Source: Hemerocallis citrina (Eukaryota > Streptophyta > Magnoliopsida > Asparagales > Asphodelaceae). From it: a stretch of DNA of 64,000 nucleotides. The first letter of the stretch is position 1. The number at the start of each line of letters is the position of its first letter. Below, piece by piece: positions 11,050 through 21,776 of this stretch. The translations under genes were made by a program, and so were the position numbers. Under the pieces are notes generated by a model, which had not been told where the DNA came from, ran no database searches, and worked only from the letters and a program-made list of their open reading frames with translations. The DNA lies in assembly GCA_017893485.1 (NCBI GenBank), contig CM030362.1, forward strand, positions 38,658,984 to 38,722,983, read 5' to 3'.

Positions 11050-13064
11050 CCTACCTATCGATCTGTCTCTTGCTCTTTCGCTTTGCTTCCTCAGTTCCCT
11101 TTACTACTTCCCCACCATCTGTCTCTGCACTATCCTGTATGACCGGTATAAGAGCCTTAACCTCATTTTTCCTCTTCTCAAATTTGCCATCTGAGTCTGT
11201 GATCTCCTTACCAACGTCGTCAAGCGCCCCGATAATGTCATCCCCGGTCGTGATATCTTCCAATGATCCCTGATTGGTCTCCTCAACTGCCTGAGCTCCT
11301 ACGCCCCCTGGGCCTTGCTCGTTGTCCTCCCCATTCCCCTCCATCCTGCCTCTCCCACCCTAAAGGTTCTCTTCCCTAGACAGAATAGAAGGCCGATCAA
11401 TGAATGAGCTCCCTTTACCGTGACCAGCCAGGCCCACTTCAGGCTATATTGGCATCCCCCCATAGGCCAGGCCCATTACCTAACAAGCTCATTGTGAGGG
11501 ATTTAACAGCGATATCCAGTGCTGTTTTGAATTCCGCTGACGACAAGCACATGATCTCCGCCTGTTTTTTAGTGGGCCCCCCCGAGGTCTGACCTGGTTC
11601 ACAGTTGGTCCCCTCGAAGACCGTTGCACCCCCATCCGTATGTGGACTGCTACCCTCAAAAGGATCACTGGTTAATAACCGATTCTGGCTTTGAACAGCT
11701 GACGTGGAAGGCTCTTTACCTTTTGCAGCATCCACAATACCTAGTACATCGATGCTAGAGCCATCGATGGGTCGCTTTCTATCTCCTGAGCCTCGTCTCT
11801 GTGCCAGTCCTTGTCCGGTGTGAGGTGGATCCCGTGTGTTGGAGGACGACGCTGTATGGTGTGCTGCAGGCTTCAGATTCGACCCAAACCCATCTAAAGG
11901 TCGACTTTGCTCATGGGTTTTAACCTGAGTTTGAATCGATAATGGGCGGCTTGGGTTCGCTCTTGCTGGATCTGAAGGAAGGATTGCATCTTCCTCCTTG
12001 CTCCTCTGTTTGAATCCCCCCTCCGAATTGGACCCTGAATACTCCGGCGAACTCCGGAAAGAGACTTTCTTCTTCCTCTCGACTATCACCTTAATCTCGT
12101 ACTTCTCATCTTCGAATTGAGCGACTATTACAGATGGGATGAGACTGACATCCTCCACCGCCACTTGATTCCTAGCATACTCTCTTCTAAGTAGGAAATT
12201 TGTATTCTTGTCGATGCTAAGGAGGGAGCCAAAACTATGAACCAAATTTTGGAAACCTGATCACACCCAACACTGTAGTGAAAGGTTGAAAAGTCTCAAC
12301 CACAGTGACGATCGCACATCCATCTTCAAAGCGCCGAAGGCTCTTGACCACCGAATCATCGTAATATAAAAATCTTCCCCCTCGAGGCTTCCAATAGCCA
12401 AAAGCTCCCTCGTGATTTCATACGTCTTGCAATACACCATCAATACGTCTTCCTTAAGCTTTTGAACATCCCATTCTAGCCTTGAAATTGGTCGCACGCT
12501 ATCGGAAAGTAGCTCCTTGATGGCCTCGAAGGAAGGATACCCAGTGTGGATTTTAAGTATGATAGAGTTAGTGAACCGGCTCTCAAATTCGGCCATGATC
12601 GGGGTCGGAGTAATCACCACTCTAATCACCTTCCATCTACCGTCTATGCTTTCCTCCGATCCCGCCGCAATGGGCTTGCTACCACTCCCGACGTAAGGCA
12701 AATCAGTGCTGGCTTTGGAGTGGGCGCACTCCGACGTCAAGTTACGAGGGCAACTCTTTGAAATATGGCCGTATTTCTTACACGCATAACAAAACCAATC
12801 GTTAGTGCACTTGTGGATGGAGTGCCCCCTCTCCGCACACTTGTGGCATATTGCGTTCTTCTTGGCCGTCGGAGGAGCTGAGCTAGATGAAGACGTGGCC
12901 TTCTCTGCCTTTTTCTCTTCCCTTCTAACTCGCTTAGGCTTAACGAGGATCCATTCCCCTTCATCATCTATCTTTTTGATCGGAACCTCTCTATCCGGTG
13001 ATCGCCTACCTCCTCGTTGCTCTCCCCTTCCGGACCCCCCTATGGCGCTCTTTGTTGCCTCCAA
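11050..13064 (-). pseudogene. LINE ORF1: zinc-knuckle nucleic-acid-binding protein, interrupted
   Basis: From ATG 13064 the frame encodes a basic N-terminus, then two CCHC zinc knuckles (CHKCAERGHSIHKC and CYACKKYGHISKSC). Next is a DUF4283-like region (ITPTPIMAEFESRFTNSIIL and following) that usually forms the RNA-binding core of plant L1 ORF1 proteins. A TGA at 12261-12263 interrupts it in frame, and the same frame then continues to 11439. That stop can be explained by one C-to-T change in CGA. Later sequence (11344-11051) is in another frame. The C-terminal half is acidic and Ser/Pro-rich. Confidence 0.8.
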
Positions 13065-13130
13065 ATAGGGCCTTCTAGAGGTCGATGGGTGTCTCGCAGC
13101 TCTCTCCTCCTCAGTCTCTACCTGCTTCTG

Positions 13131-13604
13131 TTGTAGTTGGTCTCTTCCTCTTTTCTCTCAACTGATGGATGGCAGTTTTTGTTGTAGGGTTTCTCTTCTT
13201 CTTTTCTTTCTCCAGACTTCATAGCCTCTAGCTTTATCCTTACAGAGTTGATGAAAATGATGAGTTTCAAGATGATATCATAGTTCATCAGAAAAATGAC
13301 ATTGGACACGGAATATATACGAATTCAAATCCTACTTATAATGCTTATGTAGAAATGATACCGACACAGCAGGAAAGAAATTAATAATACATGGTTTGGT
13401 TTAATTTTGTAAGGCAAAGTTTGTTTATTTTCTTTCTATCTTCATCGTCCCTGGAGCCCAGTTTCATTTTAAGTGCACCGAGAAACTCACCGGAGCTCCA
13501 ACCATGGTTTTAGATGATACGGAAAAGAAGATGCAAAATTTGCTCTACGCAATTTGATATAGCAAAATGCTAGACATATATGAGTTTTTACCCGGTCCAA
13601 ACAT
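13131..13604. other. Unassigned intergenic stretch
   Basis: No gene is recognised. On the plus strand about 47 codons from 13232 (after an AG that could be a splice acceptor) are open and acidic, starting VDENDEFQDDIIVHQKND and ending at a stop near 13386. This could be a last exon of a lost gene or transposase, but I cannot assign a family. Confidence 0.3.
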
Positions 13605-13697
13605 ACATTATAAATGCATTGGAGTCCACTTCTCACTAAAAGACAAGGTTAAAATCTTGTCTTTTAGTGAGAAGTTGGGACAATGCATTTATAATGT
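13605..13697. repeat. 93-bp near-perfect hairpin (~42-bp arms, 8-bp loop)
   Basis: The left arm runs from ACATTATAAATGCATTGG through CTAAAAGACAAG, and the right arm is its reverse complement with a few mismatches, around a GTTAAAAT loop. Outside it, GAGTTTTTA (13582) and TAAAAACTC (13838) form a wider, looser inverted pair, so the hairpin may be the core of a ~280-bp MITE. A miRNA-like foldback is an alternative. Confidence 0.75.
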
Positions 13698-14062
13698 ACT
13701 AGTATTATACAGGTGCTGTGCACGTGGAGAAAAAATGAAATGCAAAAGGCAAAAAAAAAAAAATAATAAATCTACCAGCACGTCCGTTGCACGGGTTGGG
13801 ATATGGACAAATTACACTAAAGCCTTCTATTTGGAGTAAAAACTCATGTATGTGTAGTCATCCTCTTTGATATAAGGGAACAGTTATCCATCTAAATGAA
13901 CTCACTAAATTTTCATGAGATGATTTAAATGTTTTTTATTTAAACAGTCTATGATTTCTAAGTATACTGAATATAGTACAAACACAAATACAATAAAGAT
14001 TTAGTCATATTCATAGTGTGTAAATAATTATAAACCAATAAAATGAGAACTTAAAGATAGGC

Positions 14063-14664
14063 AGGAAGTTTATCAATTTAACTGCGGTGTTCCTTCAAGC
14101 CGTACAAAGATAAACAACATTTTTTTCAGTTCATATACGGAAACACACAGTTTCTATATTATTCAATGAATATGATTAGGATATCAATATGTATTGCATT
14201 AGATATGTGACTTATGTCAATGGCCTTGCATTTTCACTCAGAACATTCCAGCTTCTGCAAGTATGAATTATACAGGAAGTTTATCAATTTAACTGCGGTG
14301 TTCCTTCAAGCCGTACAAAGATAAACAACATTTTTTTCAGTTCATATACGAAACACACAGTTTCTATATTTAGCAATGAATATGATTAGGATATCAATAT
14401 GTATTGCATTAGATATAGGGTAATGCTACACCTACAACCTTTACAACCTTACAACCTTATGCGGCACAATCTCATTGGAGATGTGTACAACTCATTACAA
14501 CCTACTCTGCAATACATTCCAATGAGATTGTGCTACCTAAGGTTGTAAAAGAAAAGGTTGTAAGAAAGGTTGTAGGTGTAGCATTACCCTTAGTTATATG
14601 ACTTATGTCAATGGCCTTTCATTTTCACTCCTAACATTCCAGCTTTTGCAAGTATGAATTATAC
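14063..14664 (+). repeat. Tandem duplication of a ~211-bp unit
   Basis: Copy 1 (14063-14273) and copy 2 (14274-14664) both begin AGGAAGTTTATCAATTTAAC and end AAGTATGAATTATAC, with few differences. Copy 2 is longer only because a MITE is inserted in it at 14417-14589. The duplication therefore predates the MITE. Confidence 0.92.
14417..14589. mobile_element. 173-bp MITE with ~30-bp terminal inverted repeats
   Basis: The ends are AGGGTAATGCTACACCTACA and the reverse complement of TGTAGGTGTAGCATTACCC. The flanks read TTAGATAT on the left and TTAGTTAT on the right, a plausible 8-bp target duplication with one change, suggesting a non-autonomous hAT-type element. The empty site is visible in copy 1 of the surrounding tandem duplication. 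Confidence 0.85.
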
Positions 14665-14943
14665 ACTTAAAAAACATTGGTTACCCAAAGGACGATGAAG
14701 ATACCAGTTTCCAATGCAGTCCCCAAATGAATTAACACACATCATTGATGATACCAGTTACCAGAATGTTGCATATATGAGTAAAAAGCCAATGTAGAAA
14801 GCCATGATCAGTGCACCTACATATATATAGTAAACTGCTAGTTAATCTTAGTTGTCGATTTCAGTGCTGCCAAAATAAAATTAATTAAAACTACCAAAAA
14901 ACTTAAAAGATTTATACAATTTAGATACAACACATATAGAATA

Positions 14944-15146
14944 TGTTGAAAACAGATTTGAGAGAAAAATAATATTTTTCTTATTCATATTTTTTTCCCT
15001 ACTGTATACATCTATATATAAGAATTATATTTTTAGAGAAGAAGAAAGGAGATTGGGAGAAGATTGAGGGGTGTGAGATTTGGAGAATCTGTTTCCTATA
15101 GATTAGGAAGCAGAATATACATATTAGTACTTACTACATTTCAACA
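14944..15146 (-). repeat. Copia 3' LTR (left copy)
   Basis: 203 bp, TGTTGAAAAC to CATTTCAACA, adjacent to the polypurine tract CTCCCCCT (plus strand) at 15147-15154. It is very similar to the right copy, which suggests a fairly recent insertion. Confidence 0.95.
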
Positions 15147-15246
15147 CTCCCCCTGAAGTTTATACATAGATATTGAACATGCCCAACTTGTCAACAAATT
15201 TCAAGAAGAGCCGACTCAAAACTGCCTTGGTCAGGATATCTGCAAG

Positions 15247-16563
15247 CTAATCTTCTGACTTCACTTTAGATATCTCAATGACTTTCTTATCCAATTTCTC
15301 CTTGATGAAGAATCTATCCACCTCTACATGTTTCGTCCTATCATGTTGAACTGCATTGACGGCAATATCACATGCTGCTTGACTATCGCAATACATCTTC
15401 ATAGGTTCATTCGGACCACAGCCTAAGTCCTGCAACAAGAGTTTCAGCCATAAAGCTTCCGCTATACATAAAGCTACTCCGCGATACTCAGTCTCTCCAC
15501 TAAAGCGCGCAACAACATTTTGCTTCTTGCTCCTCCATATAACTAAATTTTCTCCAACAAAGGTGAAGTATCCAGAAGTGGAGCGTTTATCAATTATAGA
15601 TCCTGCCCAATCAGCATCAGTATATGCCTCAACCTTCAAGTGACCATGTTTCGAAAATAAGACCCCTTTTCCTGGAGCAGACTTAATATATCTCATAATT
15701 CTCATCACTGTATTAATATGTTGTTCCCGAGGCGCATGCATAAACTGACTTACAACACTTAAAGCATATGACAAATCTGGCCGTGTATATGCAAGATACA
15801 TCAGCCATCTAACCAATCTCTGATATCTTTCCTTATCACAAGGTATATGATCAGCTTTGTTGCACAGTTTCGGTCCTTCTTCTAACGGTGTACTAATCGG
15901 CTGACAAGCGAACATTCCAGTCTCCTTTAATAAATCAAGAGCATACATTCTTTGAGATAAAAATATTTCCTTTCTTGAGTGAGAAACTTCAATACCAAGG
16001 AAGTATCTCAAAGAGCCAAGATCTTTTATTTCGAACTCTTGTGACAAGTAGTTATTTACTGCCTTCCTCTCTTCAGGATCATCACCAGTTACTATCATAT
16101 CATCCACATAAATAATGAGAGCAGTAATTTTACCTTCTTTCATTTTTAGGAACAGAGTATGATCTGAATTACTCTGATAGTATCTGAATGTCCTCACTGA
16201 TTTTGTAAATCTCCCAAAACAAGCTCTTGACGACTGCTTAAGTCCATAAAATGCTTTCTTCAAACGACATAGTTTATTGCTGTGTTAGACTGATCTGTTT
16301 GACCCTGGTGGAAGATCCATATAAACCTCTTCTGTCAATTTCCCATGCAAAAATACATTCTTCACATCAAATTGCTCCAACGACCAGTCAAGATTTGCAG
16401 CAAGTGACAGTAGGACTCGAACAATATTGAATTTTGCCACAGGTGAGAATGTATCTTCATAATCAATTCCATACATCTGAGTGTATCCTTTAGCAACCAG
16501 TCTTGCTTTGTATCGCTCTATTGAAGACTTAGACTTCACCGTATAAATCCATCTGCATCCTAC
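15247..16563 (-). pseudogene. Copia reverse transcriptase and RNase H
   Basis: Read on the minus strand, the RT starts with GCRWIYTVK and [12 protein letters not shown] (about 16563-16490) and the [11 protein letters not shown] motif. After an in-frame TAA at 16285-16287 it continues with KKAFYGLKQSSRACF and the catalytic YVDDMIVTGDD (near 16110). RNase H follows with YTDADWAGS, the STSGYF segment and the C-terminal KHVEVDRFFIKEKL. Both parts are in the same frame, so the only break here is the nonsense codon. These enzymes would copy the element RNA into DNA. Confidence 0.92.
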
Positions 16564-18022
16564 TGGCTTCGTCCCTACTGGCAGCTCGACTATCTCCTAA
16601 GTCTCATTTTTTTTCAAGGACTTCATCTCCTCATCCATAGCTGCTTTCCATCTTGGATCAGTAAGGGCTTCCTGCACAATGTTAGGAATAGATACAGTAG
16701 ATAATTGATTTACAAATAACTTATTTGATTCTGACAAGTGGTGAGTGGATACATAATTACTTATGGGATATTTGACATTACTAGTGAGATCAGGTTCATA
16801 AGTGCGTTTTGGAATACCTTTATTAGTACGGTGCGGGAGTTCTCTTCTAGGAATTTCGGACAACGATGACGATTGGTTTTGGGGTTCTGACGATTCACTC
16901 TCACTGAAATTTGGTACTGGTTGCAATTCTTCAAGAGGGTCTTCTTCCCTTGGTTGCACTTCTTCATGAGGGTCTTCCTCCCTTGTTAGGTCTTCATTCA
17001 AGTGTTTACCATTATTTGTATCCAGTTGTTCGTTCTGACTGGTAATTACTTCATCATACCCAAGAGTTTGAACTTTACTAACCCCTTCATCATACCCAAG
17101 AGTCTGAACTTCACTTCGGTACTCCTCCTGAAGTTCAGTCGTAGAAGAAGAAAAATACACTTCATCTTTATGAAACACAACATCCATAGTCACAAACATC
17201 CTTGAGCTGGTAGGTGATAGCATCGATACCCTTTCTTATCCTGTGCATATCCCACAAAAATACAGCGGACAGCTCGAGGAGTTAACTTATTACGTTCATG
17301 TTGATGAAGATGAACAAATGCAACACACCCAAATACACGAGGTGAAAAGTTGACGACTTTTGGTGCATTCACAGCTTCAGTTAATGCTTGAAATGGTGTG
17401 AGAAAGTTTAGGATACTAAAGGAAACTCGGTTGATTAGGTATGCAACAGAAGCAAGGGCTTCCCCCCAATAGATGAGTGGCATATTTCCATAGATGAGAG
17501 AAGCATGGACCACCTCGAGCAAGTGTCTATTTTTTCTTTCTACAATCCCATTCTGTTGGAGTGTATATAAGCATGTAGTCTAGTGAACAATTCTGTGTTC
17601 CTCTAAATATTGTTGCAGATTCGAACTCAATTACTCTCCGCCATTATTACTCCTAAGAACTTGAATCTGTGATTTATACTGAATCATAACATGCTTGTGA
17701 AATTTTTGAAACAAGCCTCTACTTCACTTTTCGACTTCGTCAAATAAATCCAGGTCATACGAGTACAATCATCAATAAATATCACAAACCATTTGGCTCC
17801 TCCAAATGTAGTGGTTTTGGATGGACCCCAAATATCAGAATGAATAATCATAAATGGAAGGGAGCTTCTAGCTGGACTTGGAGGAAAAGAGATACGGTGA
17901 CCTTTTGCGAGTTCACACATATCACACCGAAAGGCAGAAATATCAAACTTCAAAAACAAACTTGAAAATAATTTCTTCAAATAACCAAAAAAACATGCCC
18001 TAAACGTCGATGCCATAGTCAA
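16564..18022 (-). pseudogene. Copia pre-integrase / integrase region and linker
   Basis: The segment from 18022 carries CELAKGHRISFPPSPARSSL and the integrase core with IHSDIWGPSKT and VIFIDDCTRMTWIYL, where the Asp residues belong to the DDE triad. The 17522-17190 part has INRVSFSILNFLTPFQAL and FVGYAQDKKGYRCYHLP, typical of the Copia integrase C-terminus. A frameshift at about 17205 leads into the linker (FVTMDVVFHKDEVYF onward). A TAG at 16597-16599 replaces what is usually Trp in the ETWEIV-type motif before RT. The integrase core and C-terminal parts are in different frames, so no full polyprotein is possible. Confidence 0.88.
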
Positions 18023-18074
18023 ATATTTGATTTCTTCTTCTCATCTTCGGATCCTTCCACACTTGTAGCTTGAG

Positions 18075-18548
18075 TCAACTTGCTTCTAAATCCAGATAAT
18101 AAAGTTTCCCCCCATAACCAATCGTCTTGCGAGTCCAAATATCCTTAAATACACAATGTGAAGGCCAAAAGACTACAATATAATGTAGGGTAGTAGTTAT
18201 TTGAGCAACAGATAATAGGTTAAAATTCAAGGATGGCACAACTAGGGTAGTATCTAAGGTTAGGTTGTTTGTGAGATGTATGGTACCCTCGCTAGTAATA
18301 GTGGCAGGATCACCATTGGCGGTGGACACAATTGATTTGGTGGATGGTTGAAAATTTTGAACTTGTCTAGAATCAAAAGTCATATGGTCGGTAGCACCCG
18401 AATCAATTATCCATGCATTATTCATAACAGGGGCAGAAATATTAAATACCTTACTATCATTACCTGCAGCTGTAACTAATGTAGAGGTGAGTCCAATACT
18501 CATCTCAGCTCCATCAGTTTGTTCCATGGTAGTGGCACAAGAAAACAA
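18075..18548 (-). pseudogene. Copia aspartic protease segment
   Basis: The frame contains WIIDSGATDHMTF (about 18410-18370), the DSGA catalytic motif of Copia proteases. NFNLLSVAQIT and GYGGKLYYLDLE follow and lead into the pre-integrase region. Upstream, where a gag with UBN2 domain and zinc knuckle should lie, none is seen in any frame. Confidence 0.88.
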
Positions 18549-19006
18549 CGGATCTGATCTTCAGCAACCAATAGCAAACGACACAACTTGGCCAAGAACA
18601 GCTCCAAGTCTTCAACGAACAACAAAACAGCAACAATCCAACACCGGATTAATCCCTCCCCTTCTTCTCAAAATAGCAAACACAAACTCCACGGCTCCCT
18701 ACCCGAACAGCAAACACACACACCGAATCCCAACCACCAAACGGCAACAGTACAATAAAAGACAGCGGCAACAACAGTGAAGAGAGAAGTAATCACAGCA
18801 TGAGTGGCTCGACCGACGGTGGCCTGGCACTGCTGGCGACTGGCAGTGGCCGATTGGAGGTCGACGACGGGACTGGAGGTGAACGGCGACGAGCTCGAGC
18901 GGGAAAGGGAGGAGCATTGGGGTTTTGAAGATGATGGGAAAGCAATCACAGCGAACGGCTGGCGGCTGGCGGGGTGAGTTTTCGATGGTGACGGCAGCAG
19001 CTAGGG
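18549..19006 (-). other. Copia leader / remnant without recognisable gag
   Basis: This is sequence between the protease and the nested solo LTR. It is GC-rich with short open frames but no zinc knuckle or UBN2 motif. The gag has been deleted or was never present in this derivative. Confidence 0.5.
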
Positions 19007-19411
19007 TGTAACGCCCCTGTCCCTAGCTCAGACAATTTATACAATTTATAAGACAAATAGATACTATGTAGTACAACTGCCAACCACAGGCTGCCTCTCA
19101 AAAGGTGGTTAACCGATTAGGTGACTCTTGATATAGGCTATTATATTTATATATTATTATATTTATGTGCAATCCCGATATGGGACTATTCCATTTTACC
19201 TCTTCCGTTCTCTCTCCCACGTGCAGACCTCCACTCGTGAAGCCACGTCATCGGCAGAGAGAACAAAGGCACTGCACAACGGGTGGGCCGCCACGTCACT
19301 TCCCAAGTGACGACACAACATTAATCTGCTGTTTGCTTTCTCAGTGGGCCCCCTCACATTTAATACTATTCCTTTTATTCTTTTCACAATATTTTACCAA
19401 ATTAGCCAACT

Positions 19412-19487
<76 letters not shown>

Positions 19488-19501
19488 CACGGGGTGTTAC
19501 A
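19007..19501. mobile_element. 495-bp solo LTR with 5-bp TSD, nested in the Copia leader
   Basis: It begins TGTAACGCCCC and ends GGGGTGTTACA, inverted ends typical of plant Ty3-like LTRs. The perfect duplication TAGGG lies at 19002-19006 and 19502-19506. There is no internal region, so it is a solo LTR or a very short derivative. It inserted after the host Copia. Confidence 0.9.
19416..19484 (+). repeat. (AT)n microsatellite, ~68 bp
   Basis: An uninterrupted AT run lies near the right end of the nested solo LTR. It may approximate the TATA region of that LTR. Confidence 0.95.
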
Positions 19502-19506
19502 TAGGG

Positions 19507-19950
19507 TTAGGCTGGCATCGATGGAGGGCTACGAGGTCGAGATCGACAGAGGAAAGGGAAGAGAAAGAGGTGGAGCTCGGTGGACTGCGACGTGCAAGGC
19601 GATCACGGTGGTGCTCGGGAGGATGGATCTGGAAGGAGGGACTGCGGGGTGTGGGGTTGAAGACGAGGGCTTCGATGATGATCAGGGGTCGTCGACTTCG
19701 GGGATGTTGAGGATCAGGGGTCGTCGACTTCGATGATCAGGTTTCGGGGTTCGACGGCAGCTTCGGATCTGTGATGGCGACGAGATCGGGGTCCAGTCAA
19801 TAAAGACGATGGACGAAGTTGGGGTTTTGGGGTTCGGGTTTGGATTTGGATCTGAAGTCGGGGAAGAGATTGGTGATCGGTGAGGTTGAACAGTGCCTCT
19901 TCTTCTTCCTCTTCTTCACGTAGCCTCGAATATTTTAGGCTCTGATACCA
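19507..19950 (-). other. Copia 5' leader with PBS
   Basis: Leader sequence runs from the PBS (19939-19950, minus strand TGGTATCAGAGC) down to the nested LTR. It holds a short direct repeat (ATCAGGGGTCGTCGACTTCG occurs twice, 19681-19735). No coding sequence is recognised. Confidence 0.7.
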
Positions 19951-20152
19951 TGTTGAAAACAGATTTAGGAGAAAAATAATATTTTTCTTATTCATATTCT
20001 CTTTCTCTACTGTATACATCTATATAAGAATTACATTCTTGAAGAAAAAGAAAGGAGATTGAGAGAAGATTGAGTGGTGAGAGATTTGGGGAATCTGTTT
20101 CCTTTAGATTAGGAAACAGAATATACATATTAGTACTGACTACATTTCAACA
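19951..20152 (-). repeat. Copia 5' LTR (right copy)
   Basis: 202 bp, starting TGTTGAAAAC directly after the PBS complement and ending TTTCAACA before the TSD GAATA. It should hold the promoter for minus-strand transcription. Confidence 0.95.
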
Positions 20153-20157
20153 GAATA

Positions 20158-21479
20158 CAGTAGAAGTCAAGCCAAATTTATCAAAAGCATCAGAACCTTT
20201 CTTAAATATCCTCTTCACTTTCCATAATAAAATTCGACCTTCCCATACTTCTGCATGGCTTCACTTCTCGATGGTTATTAGACTCAGTCCTCTGCAAAAG
20301 ATGCTGCAGTACACAAGTTTGCAACCAGAGTTCAGAAAACAATGATATCATAATTTCTGGAGGAGAGAAAAATGTAACTGCTAGATAACATGAATTTCAT
20401 TAGAGTATCATCACAGTGATGTGATAACCGCCTTTTCTGTTCTTTTTTGCATTAATTCATTTGCTTCAATAAAACTTGTTCCTGTATATTCTTCTAATGT
20501 AGAAAGCAAAGTTGTATCTGAGATCTCTCTATTTCTTAGAGGTAATTGAACAATTTGTAATTTTATTCTTGAATCTAGTTATCTAGATATCTGGGACAGT
20601 GGAAAACTAGAACATCAATTTTATTTTTTGGGTTAATAATATGTTTAATTTTATTAGTATATGATTATGACATATATTATGTTGGATAAAATATATTTTT
20701 TATTGCTTGAATTTTGTGTGAATTATACTATTGTATCATCCTCAATGGAAAAAAAAAACATATATATGAACATCCCCCCCCCCCCCCCACCAAAAAAAAA
20801 AAAAAATTAATGTGTAACCCCCGATAAGATAAGTAAGACTGTAATATTACAATATTATCAATTACGTGCTGGTGTTAGTTTAAAGGGTTTATATTTCACA
20901 ACAATAAGAGATTATATCCAAGTTTAGCAAAGTTCGATAGGTTTTTAGTGTCAAGTGAATCGAATACATCTTTCATTTTCTCTTATGTTCATTTAATACA
21001 ATCTCTAATCATACTCCTCCTATTCCCTTCTCATTTATCCTATATTAGATCTTTAAATTCTAAATTTGAAAAGTTTTGGCTTCAAGCCCGTCCTTTTCGT
21101 TCATACAATTTATTTATTTTTTGATCATAAAAGGTTGGCAGATGCCCCCCTGTGTTTCATTAAAAAGCTTTTAATAAAACAATAATCAAGTAACGGACAA
21201 TGATGTTCATGTCACCCACATGTGGTCCATGATGCTCATTCTCCGACCAAAATATGAGTCCCCCTACCGTACATGATAGTGACTTACCCCCAAAATAAAT
21301 ACATCAAAATACATGAACACAAAATACATCACATTCCCGACGGCCAAATACATGAACCCAAAATAACAAAAACATACAATTTATTCTTATCAGCTGACTG
21401 GACGAACTTCTTCTTCTCCTAATCTAACTTAAAGTTTCGGTTAAATTAAAGTCTATTAAACTAGTCTTACCCTATAAAA
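20158..21479. other. Unassigned intergenic stretch
   Basis: No gene is recognised. There is a homopolymer block (poly-C then poly-A, 20776-20805) and a TGTAACCCCCG at 20813 that resembles an LTR start but has no partner. A segment at 21130-21175 (GATGCCCCCCTGTGTTTCAT and following) resembles a LINE 3' tail. Otherwise it is AT-rich. Confidence 0.5.
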
Positions 21480-21776
21480 ATTAAAATAATTTTAAGAGTC
21501 ATAAAATTATATGGAACTTAAAATTTAGAGATGTTCTTTAACTATTTCGATCACAATATAATTAAAAGATGAAAAATCTACAAATTAACAAATTATCACT
21601 TCCAAACAAACCAACATAATTCTATATTTCAATTCAATTTAAAGGAAAGAAGAAAAAAAATCCGAATAATTATTGAAGTTAGGTTGTGGCTCTTCTCAAA
21701 CTCCTTGACGGCCTTCCCTTTAAAATCAAGCATTTGCTATCAAATTTAATATAATCAACATTAGAAACACATGGAA
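21480..21776 (+). repeat. Local repeat, copy 1 of 3
   Basis: The segment includes CATAAAATTATATGGAACTT, CTATTTCGATCACAATATAA and GTGGCTCTTCTC. It is similar to sequence at about 25640-25950 and at 26220-26311 plus 29373-29620. It ends at the TSD of the long solo LTR. Confidence 0.7.

Larger units (their letters stand above)
7000..13130 (-). mobile_element. L1-type LINE, near full length, inactivated
   Basis: A minus-strand non-LTR retrotransposon has an upstream nucleic-acid-binding ORF1 (about 13064-11050) and an ORF2 with endonuclease, reverse transcriptase and a C-terminal zf-RVT domain (10787 to about 7440). Its 3' end lies near 7000. There a TTAATGAAAC-type tail is seen on the minus strand, but no clear poly(A). 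The 5' end is placed just above the ORF1 start at about 13130. No target-site duplication could be recognised. ORF2 has at least four frame breaks. Confidence 0.8.
14944..20152 (-). mobile_element. Ty1/Copia retrotransposon, complete ends, inactivated
   Basis: Two similar LTRs (14944-15146, 203 bp; 19951-20152, 202 bp) start TGTTGAAAAC and end TTTCAACA. They are flanked by a perfect 5-bp duplication GAATA at 14939-14943 and 20153-20157. A PBS for initiator tRNA-Met lies at 19939-19950 and a polypurine tract (CTCCCCCT on the plus strand) at 15147, so the element reads on the minus strand. Domain order is protease, integrase, reverse transcriptase, RNase H. The gag is not recognisable, and a 495-bp solo LTR sits in the leader. 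The pol frame has at least two frameshifts and two nonsense codons. Confidence 0.95.

Noticed and set aside
14755..14820. Exon-like segment on the minus strand (GALIMAFYIGFLLIYATFW with splice-like borders)
   Set aside because: One short hydrophobic stretch of no recognisable family; could be chance.
19165..19710. 181-codon open frame on the plus strand
   Set aside because: It crosses the nested solo LTR, its (AT)n run and the Copia leader on the strand opposite to the element.
20158..20345. Possible coding remnant near the right Copia flank
   Set aside because: Both strands have short open frames but no recognisable domain or consistent splice sites.
20813..20840. LTR-like start TGTAACCCCCGATAAG
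   Set aside because: No matching end, target duplication or PBS was found, so no element can be delimited.
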